Position numbers and translations under genes: made by a program
Notes under the pieces: generated by a model
Databases searched by the model: none
Told to the model about the DNA's origin: nothing
The model's input: only the letters and a program-made list of their open reading frames with translations
Shown: piece after piece, positions 1 to 9,480 of the stretch
Position numbering within the stretch: the stretch's first letter is position 1
Layout: each line of letters starts with the position of its first letter
Assembly: GCA_022508325.1 (NCBI GenBank)
Contig: JAFLVL010000004.1
Coordinates: forward strand, 1 to 49,398
DNA from: Clostridiales bacterium
GTDB taxonomy: Bacteria; Bacillota; Clostridia; Christensenellales; CAG-314
Direction: 5' to 3'
Length of the DNA: 49,398 nt

Positions 1-49
1 GACCTTCGGGTTATGAGCCCGATGAGCTACCAGACTGCTCTACCCCGCG
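1..49 (-). tRNA. tRNA-fMet (CAU), 3' part cut by window edge
   Basis: Reverse complement CGCGGGGTAGAGCAGTCTGGTAGCTCATCGGGCTCATAACCCGAAGGTC; GGG/CCC anticodon stem with CAT anticodon, initiator-like CGCGGGG acceptor. Confidence 0.85.
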
Positions 50-283
50 ATATTTAATGCTTGCTTATAATACAGCATTTCGCTAGACTTGTCAAGGATT
101 TTGCGTTAATTGTAGCAAAAAGACAAAATTTACTGTTTTACGGCAAAATTCTGTCCCACACGAACTGGCGTCCGCTGGGAATGGAGAACACAATTTCGCG
201 GAACATATTTAGTTGCATTTCTACGCTACACATATTATAATGTATATCATAACTTTAGATTAAGTAAGTTTTAGGAGAAAGAA

Positions 284-943
284 ATGAAAGACGAGCCTAG
301 AGAACCGTTGAGTGTTGTCGCTGCGATAATAGTTACCATTGTATACGTTGCGGCTGCCGCGCTCTGCGTTTTGTGTTTAACGACGAATATAATCGCCGAG
401 CAGTTAGGCAACCTAATAACATCATTAGACGAAGCTTCTTTGCAGGCGCTTGTGAGACTTTACGGATATATGCTACTTGCGCTAATGCCGTCGGCTATCA
501 TATTTGTAGCCAACAAGGTGCCCTTTGAAATGACAACATTCACAAGAGTTTTGCTTTGGATTGTCGGCGTGCTCGGCATGGCAGGTCTAATCTGGTTGTT
601 CTTTAATATCTCCGCTCAACCCGAATATGCGGAACTGTTAGGCGACACATCTCACGACCTATACGGAATATTGTGGCTGCGCGTCTCCGCAATCGGTGCC
701 GCTTTGGGCGTAATTTCAATAAACGTAATGTCTAATTTTACCCCGAATTTCAATCCTAGCCATTGGTTGGGAAACTTTTGTGATGTGGTGTGGGAGTTCG
801 CGCAAGGACAAATCAGCTTTATTCTTTTTACACTTCTGATTTTTGTAACATTACCCTGGGCATTTTTGATACTGCCTATCGCAGGCATATACATTTTCGT
901 TCTGCTTACCACGTTGTATGCCTTGTGCGACTCGGGTGACTAA
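284..943 (+). CDS. hypothetical multi-pass membrane protein
   Basis: 219-aa ORF with several hydrophobic segments, preceded by aggagaaag RBS, followed by a hairpin terminator. Confidence 0.75.
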   Translation: MKDEPREPLSVVAAIIVTIVYVAAAALCVLCLTTNIIAEQLGNLITSLDEASLQALVRLYGYMLLALMPSAIIFVANKVPFEMTTFTRVLLWIVGVLGMAGLIWLFFNISAQPEYAELLGDTSHDLYGILWLRVSAIGAALGVISINVMSNFTPNFNPSHWLGNFCDVVWEFAQGQISFILFTLLIFVTLPWAFLILPIAGIYIFVLLTTLYALCDSGD

Positions 944-947
944 AACT

Positions 948-982
948 AAAAAAGCGAGTACTCAAAAAGTACTCGCTTTTTT
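948..982 (+). terminator. intrinsic terminator (bidirectional)
   Basis: AAAAAAGCGAGTACT-CAAAA-AGTACTCGCTTTTTT. Confidence 0.9.
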
Positions 983-995
983 CTTGCTCATTATT

Positions 996-1097
996 TTATA
1001 TTGATAGACCCTTGGCAAAACCTATAAGCTGTTTTTTATCTACCGCCGACATTCTCTTATACAAATTAAGTAGTTCTTCCTCATCCGAAGAAAGCGT
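996..1097 (-). pseudogene. C-terminal remnant of an XRE-type regulator (no start, truncated)
   Basis: Reverse strand reads ...TLSSDEEELLNLYKRMSAVDKKQLIGFAKGLSI*, resembling the C-terminal tail of clostridial XRE regulators; in-frame stop just upstream. Confidence 0.5.
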
Positions 1098-1126
1098 ACA
1101 GGAAGGTTGTCAAAGGAGAAAACATT

Positions 1127-1409
1127 ATGAAAGAAGAGAACAAAAAATGCTGGAGTTGTGGAAACTTTACCGCGTATTACACAAAAGGATTCTGCTGCCT
1201 TTTTAAAACCGACAATAGATTCTGCAGTAAGCAAAAGAAGGTTGTGGAAAAAAAGCGATAAATGTGAAAATTGGCATTGTTGTTCTATACCGAGAAGAAG
1301 ACGCGCCTATATTGCCGTCCATTCAATTCCCAAAATTTACCAGAAGATCGCCATCGTTGAAGAAATTTTGCATGAGGACGAAATAATAGCAAAACTACGA
1401 AACGAATAA
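1127..1409 (+). pseudogene. small Cys-rich protein gene with a frameshift in an A7 run
   Basis: ATG at 1127 (RBS aaaggag) reads MKEENKKCWSCGNFTAYYTKGFCCLFKTDNRFCSKQKKVVEKKR*; frame continues in the adjacent ORF as ..SDKCENWHCCSIPRRRRAYIAVHSIPKIYQKIAIVEEILHEDEIIAKLRNE*; dropping one A joins them. Confidence 0.6.
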
Positions 1410-1434
1410 ATCCAACGTCACCAACTTCCAAAAG

Positions 1435-1466
1435 CCTCAACTGACAGTTCGGTTGAGGTTTTTTTT
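1435..1466 (+). terminator. intrinsic terminator
   Basis: CCTCAAC...GTTGAGG followed by T8. Confidence 0.85.
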
Positions 1467-1509
1467 CGTGCAGCATTGAGAATTTCGTCGCTAAATGGCG
1501 CATTTTGTC

Positions 1510-1538
1510 TTGCTTTTAGGCGTAAAAAATTGTATAAT
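1510..1538 (+). promoter_or_regulatory. sigma-A-like promoter
   Basis: TTGCTT-17 nt-TATAAT upstream of the CDS at 1573. Confidence 0.6.
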
Positions 1539-1572
1539 ATTTTTTCATGAATTATATAAAGGAAGATAACAA

Positions 1573-3108
1573 ATGAAAATTGCACTGACAGGCGCAACCG
1601 GTAATATGGGTGTTCAAGCTGTACGCGAGCTTATAAAGCTGCCGGACACAGAGCTGAGAATGCTCGTATTCAAGGGCGAAAAGCGCATCCGCGAAATAAA
1701 AAGAATTTGCAAAATTGACAGAAACCGTATTGAATTCGTATACGGCGGACTAAACGACGCAGAGGCAGTAGCCCGACTTGTTCAGGACGTGGACTACGTT
1801 GTCAATATGGCGGCAGTCATCCCGCCCCACAGCGACCAACACCCCGAACGTGCCATTGACTGCAATGAACGCGGCGTTGATACGCTGGTGTCGGCAATCG
1901 AGGCTCTTTCTCCGCAACCCAAGCTCATACATATATCTACAGTTGCACTCTACGGCAACCGCAACGAAAAGCACCTCTGGGGACGCGTGGGAGACCCATT
2001 GCTTATCAGTCCATTCGATATTTACTCCCTCACAAAATTGCGCGGCGAATTCCGCGTGTTGGAGAGCGAGATTCAATTCAAGACGGTACTGCGCCAAACG
2101 GCAATACTGCACAGCCACATGCTCAGCGACAACATGAGCGACGGACTCATGTTCCACACCTGTTTCAACGCACCGCTGGAGTGGGTCACAGCCGAAGATT
2201 CGGGTCTGCTCATCGCCAACATTATTAAACGCGACGCTGTAGATACAGGCGAGCTTCAAGAGACCTTTTGGAACAAGTGCTTCAACATTGGCGGAGGTCT
2301 CGTCAACTGCGTGACAGGCTACGAAGTGCTAAACGACGGATTTGAGATTATAGGCGGCACGGTAAAGGACTTCTTTGACCCCGATTTCAACGCGACGCGC
2401 AATTTCCACGGTGTATGGTTTGCCGACAGCAACGCGCTGAACGACCTATTCCACTACCAACGCCAAAGCACGGCAGACTTTTGGGCGCAATTCAAGCGTG
2501 AGCACGGCATATTGAAAGCGGGCAAAATCGTACCCAAAAAATGGTTGAAAAAGCTGGCTATAGAACGGTTATTCAAGAATAAGAATTCCGTTAGGTACTG
2601 GTACGACCACGCAGACGAGGCAAAATTGATTGCTTATTTCGGCGGCAAGCCGCAATACGAGGCGATTGGCAAGGATTGGTCGAAATTCACACTGCTACGC
2701 GAAAGCGCAGATTATAATACACTGTTAAACCGCGAAACCGCGCCGCTTGCAGACATTGGATACGACCCGACAAGACGCGTAACGCTTCAAGACCTGGCTA
2801 TTCTCGCGCAAAAGCACGGCGGAAAACTGCTGTCTATGCACGGCGGAGTAAACACCCGCTTGGAATGGGAAAACAGTGACGGAGTTCGTTTCACCGCAAA
2901 GGGCTACACCGTCATGTGCGGACATTGGATTAATCCCTGCTACGGCAAAAAGTACTATCCCGACTACCCCGAATACAGTTGGGACTTCGACCGCCTTGCA
3001 AAAAAGGACGCGCTTATCGGTCAGGTTTGGTACGACAGCCACGACCCGAACGAGGACAATTTCTATTATTACGGGGACAATTTCGAAGCTAAATACAGGA
3101 AAATATAA
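1573..3108 (+). CDS. NAD-dependent epimerase/dehydratase family protein
   Basis: N-terminal GATGNMGVQ Rossmann motif, SDR-like Y..TK (YSLTKLRGE); 511 aa. Confidence 0.85.
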   Translation: MKIALTGATGNMGVQAVRELIKLPDTELRMLVFKGEKRIREIKRICKIDRNRIEFVYGGLNDAEAVARLVQDVDYVVNMAAVIPPHSDQHPERAIDCNERGVDTLVSAIEALSPQPKLIHISTVALYGNRNEKHLWGRVGDPLLISPFDIYSLTKLRGEFRVLESEIQFKTVLRQTAILHSHMLSDNMSDGLMFHTCFNAPLEWVTAEDSGLLIANIIKRDAVDTGELQETFWNKCFNIGGGLVNCVTGYEVLNDGFEIIGGTVKDFFDPDFNATRNFHGVWFADSNALNDLFHYQRQSTADFWAQFKREHGILKAGKIVPKKWLKKLAIERLFKNKNSVRYWYDHADEAKLIAYFGGKPQYEAIGKDWSKFTLLRESADYNTLLNRETAPLADIGYDPTRRVTLQDLAILAQKHGGKLLSMHGGVNTRLEWENSDGVRFTAKGYTVMCGHWINPCYGKKYYPDYPEYSWDFDRLAKKDALIGQVWYDSHDPNEDNFYYYGDNFEAKYRKI

Positions 3109-3992
3109 TGAAAGTTGTAATATGTTACTTTTCGGGTACCGGCAATACGGCTAAAATTGTGGAAAAGTACCGCGAACAGTTGACACAGCATTGTGATACG
3201 GTAGAGACATACGCCATGGAAAAGCTGTTGTGTGACGGCATACCCGAAGAATTTCTAAATAATCTAAACGACGCCGATTTACTTGGAATAGGCTACCCTA
3301 TACATGCCTTCAACGCGCCGTCGATAGTGCTCAAATTTGTAAAGAGTCTGCCGAAAGCAACTGAAAAAAAGCGCGCGTTCATATTCAGCGCGTCGGGCGA
3401 ACCGTTGAAGTTAAACAATATCAGCTCACTCAAAACGTGTAAGCTACTCAAACGCCGCAATTACACTGTGACTAATGAATACCGTTACGTAATGCCCTAC
3501 AACATTATGTTCCGTCACAGCGACACGATGGCGTTCCGCATGTGGGACGCGGCGCAAAAAATGATACCGTTGGACGTTGCCGAAATAGTTGACGGCAGGG
3601 AAAAGCGCTTAAAACGCGTATTTTGCGGTAGCTTTATCGCGTGGGCTATGCGTTGCGAGCATTGGGGCGGACGGCTAAACGGACGAATGTATAAGGTGGA
3701 CGAAAAATGCGCGCAATGTCAAAAATGCGTAAACGTCTGCCCAACCAAAAACGTTACGTTAAAGGACGGAAAGATAAAATTCGGCAAAAACTGCCTAATG
3801 TGTCAGCGTTGTATTCAGCTCTGCCCGAAAGACGCAATCAAGATGGGCTTGTTCAACAAGTGGAAGGTCAACGGCGTATACAGCTTCACAGAGCCAACCG
3901 AGGCGCAAGAACAGAAATACAACAAAATGTTGACGAAATCGTACAAAAAATATTTTGAAGAATGCAATAACCGCATAGAAAAAGACGCATAA
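3108..3992 (+). CDS. EFR1-type flavodoxin/ferredoxin fusion protein
   Basis: Flavodoxin-like SGTGNTAKI N-terminus and two CxxCxxCxxxCP 4Fe-4S motifs. Confidence 0.85.
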   Translation: MKVVICYFSGTGNTAKIVEKYREQLTQHCDTVETYAMEKLLCDGIPEEFLNNLNDADLLGIGYPIHAFNAPSIVLKFVKSLPKATEKKRAFIFSASGEPLKLNNISSLKTCKLLKRRNYTVTNEYRYVMPYNIMFRHSDTMAFRMWDAAQKMIPLDVAEIVDGREKRLKRVFCGSFIAWAMRCEHWGGRLNGRMYKVDEKCAQCQKCVNVCPTKNVTLKDGKIKFGKNCLMCQRCIQLCPKDAIKMGLFNKWKVNGVYSFTEPTEAQEQKYNKMLTKSYKKYFEECNNRIEKDA

Positions 3993-4004
3993 ATGCGTCT
4001 TTTT
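3979..4004. terminator. bidirectional terminator between convergent genes
   Basis: AAAAAGACGCAT-AA-ATGCGTCTTTTT, stop codon of the upstream CDS in the hairpin. Confidence 0.85.
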
Positions 4005-4450
4005 TATTGTCTTTTAGATTTGAAATAATTTGTCAGTAGTTCGGAACACTCGGTTTCGAGGACGCCGCCGTGGAGGGTCAGCTCGTGGTTTAATGTGCGC
4101 CCAATCATCTCGGAAAGTGCGACACAGCCTTTGCCACTCAGGTCGAATGCGCCGAAATAGACGTTACTGATTCTCGCGTTGTAGCACGCGCCAAGACACA
4201 TTACGCATGGCTCCAATGTCACGTAGAGGTCGCAACCGGAAAGACGCCAGTCTCCGAGTTTCCTGCAGGCGCGCTCTATCGCCACGAGTTCGGCGTGTTC
4301 GACGGCGTTACGCGACGCGTTTCTCGTGTTGTGCGCGCGGGAAATAATCTCGCCGTTTCTCACCACCACGCAGCCGATAGGTACTTCGTCATTTTTGTAG
4401 GAAATTTGCGCTTGCTTCAACGCAAGTCTCATATAGTGTTCGTGTATCAT
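4004..4450 (-). CDS. tadA: tRNA-specific adenosine deaminase
   Basis: HAELVAIERA and PCVMCLGAC zinc motifs. Confidence 0.9.
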   Translation of the reverse strand: MIHEHYMRLALKQAQISYKNDEVPIGCVVVRNGEIISRAHNTRNASRNAVEHAELVAIERACRKLGDWRLSGCDLYVTLEPCVMCLGACYNARISNVYFGAFDLSGKGCVALSEMIGRTLNHELTLHGGVLETECSELLTNYFKSKRQ

Positions 4451-6186
4451 AATTTAATCTTGCTGTTTATTACGCGCATCATCTCAGCATCAACTTTGAG
4501 TACTCTACGGTCATAAGTCAACAAACCGTTAACCTCGTCCTCGACGTCACTCACCTGCGTATATACCGCGGCAGACAGTCCTTTGTCTATCTGCGCGATT
4601 ACGTCCCGCTCGTACAGCTCCTTGACACCTTGGTTGAAATCGTTGAGCGTCTCAAACTTCTTGTAGCTATACGTTGCCTCGGGGTTGAAGCTGTGCTCCC
4701 CGTCCTTGAAGCTGTAACCGCCGAATTCCGTCAGGCATACCGCCCTAAGTGTGCCCTTGGGTAGCTTCACCTTTTTGAAATAAACGTGTAGACTCTTGAT
4801 GTCTCCACCGCCTTGATCATGCCAACCGCTGGCTTGGTCAATTACGCGCGTTTTGTCGAGTGTACGCGTGTAGTCGGTCATTTTGTTGGCGTCAAACTGT
4901 CCCCAACCCTCGTTAAATATAACCCATGTAGCGATACTTACGCAGTTGTAGAGCTGGGCAATCATTTCGGTGTATTCGCGAACGAACATTTCCCTGCCAT
5001 CCTTATTGGTGCGAGAAAATCTGACATATTGGTTGTCTTTGATTTTGTTCACGCCGATAAATGGCAGATAGAGCGTTGTGAATTTGTTTTGACGGCTGCC
5101 ACCGCTGGGCATATCCTGCCAAACGAGCATACCGAGTCTGTCACAATGGTAGTACCAACGCATAGGCTCTACCTTGATATGCTTGCGTAGCATATTGAAG
5201 CCTAGCTCCTTCATAGTCTTGATGTCGTAGACCATCGCCTCGTCGCTCGGCGGGGTATACAGACCGTCGCTGTAATAGCCTTGGTCGAGCAAACCGTTGT
5301 GAAAATACGGTTTATTGTTGAGCATAAGACGACGGAAACCGCCGACCGTGTCAACGCTGAATTTACGCATACCGAAATAGCTCTCCACTTGGTCACGGCG
5401 AGAAATGAGCTTCAAACCGTACAAATGGGGATTTTCCGGCGACCAAAGAGTGAATTTGCCGTCGGGAAAACGTAGCGTCACTGACCCTACGCCGTCCGAC
5501 TTGACAATCTCTTCGCCACCGTCGGTCACAATCACCGTGAACGGCTCGTCGAATGTACAGTCTGCCTCCACCGTCACCGTTGCGTCGTCGATATTGGGCG
5601 TCACGCGAATACTCTTGATATATTGCGCGGGCACACTTTCAAGCCATACCGTCTGCCAAATACCGCTTTGTGGCGTATACCACATTCCGCCGCGACGCGT
5701 GGACTGTTTGCCCGCCGTATAGTAGCTTGTGTCCGTTAAATCGCGCACTTTCACCACCAATTCGTTGTCCTTTTCGAGGAGCGCAGGGGTAATATCCACG
5801 GAAAAAGCGTTATAGCCGCCCTCGTGGTGACATAAATGCTGTCCATTCACAAAAACGTCGCAAATGCTGTCTACTGCGCCGAAATTGAGCAATACTAAAT
5901 CCTTTACAAAACCCTTTTGCACAGTGAAAAACTTGCGATAAAACAAAAATTCCTTGGGTTTTAGCTGTCGATTTACGCCTGAAAGCGGACTTTCGGGAGA
6001 AAATGGCACCAAAATTTTGCCATCGTAATTAGTCGGCAAGTCGCCCTTCTTGGTTATTGCGTAATCCCAAAGTCCGTTGAGATTAACGTAACTTTTGCGC
6101 TCTAATTGCGGGCGCGGATACTCCTGCAAAGGTTTATCTGTAAGTTTTTCGCCCCATACGGTTGGCAAATCGCGCAATGTCATCAC
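4447..6186 (-). CDS. glycoside hydrolase family 2 protein
   Basis: GLWDYAI N-terminal sugar-binding domain, TIM barrel with FNEGWGQFD acid/base motif. Confidence 0.9.
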   Translation of the reverse strand: MMTLRDLPTVWGEKLTDKPLQEYPRPQLERKSYVNLNGLWDYAITKKGDLPTNYDGKILVPFSPESPLSGVNRQLKPKEFLFYRKFFTVQKGFVKDLVLLNFGAVDSICDVFVNGQHLCHHEGGYNAFSVDITPALLEKDNELVVKVRDLTDTSYYTAGKQSTRRGGMWYTPQSGIWQTVWLESVPAQYIKSIRVTPNIDDATVTVEADCTFDEPFTVIVTDGGEEIVKSDGVGSVTLRFPDGKFTLWSPENPHLYGLKLISRRDQVESYFGMRKFSVDTVGGFRRLMLNNKPYFHNGLLDQGYYSDGLYTPPSDEAMVYDIKTMKELGFNMLRKHIKVEPMRWYYHCDRLGMLVWQDMPSGGSRQNKFTTLYLPFIGVNKIKDNQYVRFSRTNKDGREMFVREYTEMIAQLYNCVSIATWVIFNEGWGQFDANKMTDYTRTLDKTRVIDQASGWHDQGGGDIKSLHVYFKKVKLPKGTLRAVCLTEFGGYSFKDGEHSFNPEATYSYKKFETLNDFNQGVKELYERDVIAQIDKGLSAAVYTQVSDVEDEVNGLLTYDRRVLKVDAEMMRVINSKIKL

Positions 6187-6665
6187 TTTTCTCCTTTCGA
6201 CGTTGAACCCAGTCCGCCGTTGCGTGTTTCAGTCGTGTCGTCGTCCTCCGTCAAGAGATACTGCACGAATATGCCCTGCGCAAAGGCAGAGCCTTGCTCG
6301 ATTTCTAACAGCTTGTCGCTCTCGTTGGTCATGCGAATGAAAATATGTCCTTCGTTGTCGCTGTCACTGTAATCGGCGTCGATTATGCCTACGGTATTGT
6401 TCAGACGCAATTTATATTTGAAGCCGAGACCGCTCCTTGGAAAAATCATCAGACACCAGCTATCGGGCATAAGCGCGCGAATGCCTGTCGCTACCGTCAC
6501 CGTTTGATTGGGTGCGACAGTAAGCTTTGTCGGCGCGAAGAAGTCGTAGCCCGCGCTTTTTGCCGTAGCGCGACGGGGCAGCTTGATTGCGTCGTATATT
6601 TCGCGCGAACCGTTTTCACTAAACGTAACGAAACTTACTTTTTCAAATTTTGCAGATTTTCTCAT
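6183..6665 (-). CDS. dUTP diphosphatase-like protein
   Basis: Trimeric dUTPase motifs AGYDFFAP, FPRSGLGFKY, NTVGIIDADYSD, QGIFVQY; start moved to MRKSAKF with aaagga RBS. Confidence 0.8.
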   Translation of the reverse strand: MRKSAKFEKVSFVTFSENGSREIYDAIKLPRRATAKSAGYDFFAPTKLTVAPNQTVTVATGIRALMPDSWCLMIFPRSGLGFKYKLRLNNTVGIIDADYSDSDNEGHIFIRMTNESDKLLEIEQGSAFAQGIFVQYLLTEDDDTTETRNGGLGSTSKGEK

Positions 6666-6785
6666 GTTTTTTCCTTTGAGTATCATTTTTTTATCGGTAT
6701 TCCGATAGGGCATTTATTAAAGGCGAGGGCGTTCGGGTGTGGCGCATAGCGCAGCTCCAAGTCCACACACGGAATGACCGAGCCG

Positions 6786-8609
6786 TTATTCTTGGTGCAG
6801 GTATTGATACAACTTCTCCGCAGTTGCGCGCGTCATACCTTTGACTTCGGCTAGCTCCTCTACCGTTGCCGCCTTCAAATTTTCCATCGACTTGAACTTG
6901 CGGTGTAATTCAATGCGCCGCTTCTCGCCTATGCCTTCGACGTCCTGCAAAACAGACTTAATACTATTCTTGTTGTGTAGCTTGCGGAAATAGGTTATAG
7001 CAAAGCGGTGGCTCTCGTCGCGAATGTTGATGAGCAAATTCAACGCGTAGCTATTGCGCGGCAAGAAGGTCGGTTCGTTAGTGCCCAGCTTATATACCAA
7101 TTCTTCGCGCTTGGCAAGAGACACAAGTTGAACCTCTACGCCGCATTCTTCCATTGCCTGACGCGCGTAGTCCAGCTGTCCCAGACCACCGTCCACGACG
7201 ATGAGGTCGGGGTTCTTGCCGAACACTCCGTCGTCGGCTTTCATGCGTTCGAAACGACGTGTTAATACCTCTTTCATACTGGCAAAATCGTTTGCGCCTT
7301 CGACGGTTTTTATGCGAAAACGGCGGTATTGTGAAGCGTCCTTTTGACCGTTGGTGAACACCACCATACTCGCCACCTTATCTACGCCCTGCACATTGCT
7401 TATGTCGTAACATTCTACGCGAGTTGGCAGTTTTTTCAACCCCAGTAGTTCTTTTAACTGCAAAACCGCGCCGTGAGTCGTGTTGTATTTCTTGTCAATC
7501 GCCGTCTGACTCTTGGTCAAATATTCTACGGCATTGCGATAAGCCATGTCTACGAGTCGTTTCTTATCCTGCTTTTGCGGGCAGAAAATTTGCGTCTTTA
7601 CGCCCGTTTTTTCCTGTATCAAAGCGCACAGCTCGTCGGCATCGGGCAAAGGCATATTGACGTAAATTTCTCCGCACAGCTTGACCATATCGCAGTACTC
7701 CGCAAGAAAACTGGACAGCGTCTGCGCCTCGTCTATACCGGCGTCAGACACGGCGTTGTTGTCGGAGAAAATTACTTTGCCACCGCGAATCATAGTGTGG
7801 TTGACGACGCAATTCTTGCCGTTAGACGCCACCGCGAACATATCGTAATCGACGAATTTGTTAAGCACCACTATGCGCTGTTGAGATATTTTGTCAATCA
7901 GTTGCAAGTACCGCTTGTAGGTCAGCGCTTGCTCGTACATCATCTTCTCCGACGCCGTCATCATCTTCCGGTCGAGAACTTGTCTCACCTCGCTATCGTC
8001 GCCGCTGAGGAATGCCACGGCGCGATTGACAATTTTGCGGTATTCTTCTTTGGTTACGTTGCCAATACAGGGTGCGCAACACTTGCCTATGTGATAATTG
8101 AGACACGGGCGAAAGTTTTTGGGCAATTTATTAAAATTATTGTTGCAGGTTACCGTAGGAAAACAGCTACCGAGAATATCAAGAAAGGACTTTGCGCCGC
8201 CCTGTGTTATAGGTCCGAAATACTTGAATTTGTCCTTTTGTAGCTTGCGAGTGGAGATAAATTTGGGGTAATCCGCCGATAAATCCACCTTTATATATGG
8301 GTATTGCTTGTCGTCCTTCAACAAAATGTTATAGGGCGGGGTGTGTTTCTTGATAAGAGTATTTTCCAGACTCAGCGCGTCCGTTTCGCTTGCCGTGATG
8401 ATATAGCGAAAGTCGGCGACGTGAGTGAGCATTGCCAGCACCTTCTCCGACTTATTCGTCGAGGCGTGAAAGTACTGACGAACGCGATTTTTGAGAATTT
8501 TTGCCTTGCCAACGTACAAAATATTGCCATCGGCGTCGTACATAATATACACGCCGGGTTCGTCCGGAAGATTTTTCAATTTTGTTTGCAAATCTACGTT
8601 GGGAATCAT
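6786..8609 (-). CDS. uvrC: excinuclease ABC subunit C
   Basis: GVYIMYDADGNILYVGKAK GIY-YIG domain, RVECYDISNVQG, C-terminal HhH; 607 aa. Confidence 0.97.
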   Translation of the reverse strand: MIPNVDLQTKLKNLPDEPGVYIMYDADGNILYVGKAKILKNRVRQYFHASTNKSEKVLAMLTHVADFRYIITASETDALSLENTLIKKHTPPYNILLKDDKQYPYIKVDLSADYPKFISTRKLQKDKFKYFGPITQGGAKSFLDILGSCFPTVTCNNNFNKLPKNFRPCLNYHIGKCCAPCIGNVTKEEYRKIVNRAVAFLSGDDSEVRQVLDRKMMTASEKMMYEQALTYKRYLQLIDKISQQRIVVLNKFVDYDMFAVASNGKNCVVNHTMIRGGKVIFSDNNAVSDAGIDEAQTLSSFLAEYCDMVKLCGEIYVNMPLPDADELCALIQEKTGVKTQIFCPQKQDKKRLVDMAYRNAVEYLTKSQTAIDKKYNTTHGAVLQLKELLGLKKLPTRVECYDISNVQGVDKVASMVVFTNGQKDASQYRRFRIKTVEGANDFASMKEVLTRRFERMKADDGVFGKNPDLIVVDGGLGQLDYARQAMEECGVEVQLVSLAKREELVYKLGTNEPTFLPRNSYALNLLINIRDESHRFAITYFRKLHNKNSIKSVLQDVEGIGEKRRIELHRKFKSMENLKAATVEELAEVKGMTRATAEKLYQYLHQE

Positions 8610-8644
8610 AGTTACATTATATCATAAAACAGAGACAAAAACAC

Positions 8645-8682
8645 AAAAAAGTGAAGTTTCGCACATCAAAACTTCACTTTTT
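8645..8682. terminator. bidirectional terminator
   Basis: AAAAAAGTGAAGTTT...AAACTTCACTTTTTT. Confidence 0.85.
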
Positions 8683-8699
8683 TAAGTTGTCTGATTGTT

Positions 8700-9458
8700 T
8701 TAGCCGATTTTCGGCGCGTTTCGCGCGTACGCTTGCAAAAGTCCGTTCAACGCAGTGTTCAGCTTGCGCTGTTGCTCCACACTGCGGTTACAGTCAAGTC
8801 CCTTTCCGCGAAGTAGTGCGGACGCCTCTCCGATTACCACGTCGGTGACTCCGTTTTTCTTGAGATTATTGAGCTTAGCGACCGTTTCTTCGATTATTGC
8901 GTCGTCACTTTTGGGTAGACTTGCCGCGCTGTTGAGTAGAGACACAAGCTTGCCGAAAATTTGCTTTGCGTAACGTTCGTTCTTGCGATTAATGGCTTTG
9001 TTGGCAACCATTATCAGACCGAAAGCCAGCCAAAACGCCACTTGATAGAGAATATAACCTATTTGAGCGTTAGTCAATGCGAAAACGGCAACGTAAAGCG
9101 AGCTTGCAACCGCCACAATTACTATTAGACACACGAGGTGAATTTTGCCACGCAAAGGCACAAATTCGAACACACTTGAGGGTTTTTCTGCGCCGCTATT
9201 GACGAAAGCGCGCCATTGACGGCGATATGTTTCGGGCAAAAGATTGGCGTACAGTCCTACTTTGTCGGGGTAAGACGCAATGATTCGCGAACAATAGGCG
9301 ATTTTTTTGTTTTGTCTGCGATAAACGTTGCTTGCCCAGTTGACTATGCCGAATAGAAAAAGCAAAGCCGCAATCGCGGGTAATACGTACAGACAGTAAT
9401 CGTTTAGAAAGTTGAGTACAACGTTAATATATTCCATAAAGACCTCCGTTTTGTTCAA
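8700..9458 (-). CDS. hypothetical membrane protein
   Basis: 252 aa with TM segments; terminator downstream, RBS-like agg upstream. Confidence 0.75.
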   Translation of the reverse strand: MNKTEVFMEYINVVLNFLNDYCLYVLPAIAALLFLFGIVNWASNVYRRQNKKIAYCSRIIASYPDKVGLYANLLPETYRRQWRAFVNSGAEKPSSVFEFVPLRGKIHLVCLIVIVAVASSLYVAVFALTNAQIGYILYQVAFWLAFGLIMVANKAINRKNERYAKQIFGKLVSLLNSAASLPKSDDAIIEETVAKLNNLKKNGVTDVVIGEASALLRGKGLDCNRSVEQQRKLNTALNGLLQAYARNAPKIG

Positions 9459-9480
9459 GTGTTGACAATTACAACACCGT

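Noticed and set aside
1246-1262. Programmed -1 frameshift at A_AAA_AAG in the Cys-rich gene
   Set aside because: The slippery heptamer is present, but the continuing frame needs +1 (or -2), so classical -1 slippage does not restore it.
7473-8243. 256-aa ORF on + strand
   Set aside because: Antisense to uvrC, no RBS or domain; long shadow ORFs are frequent here because of codon usage.
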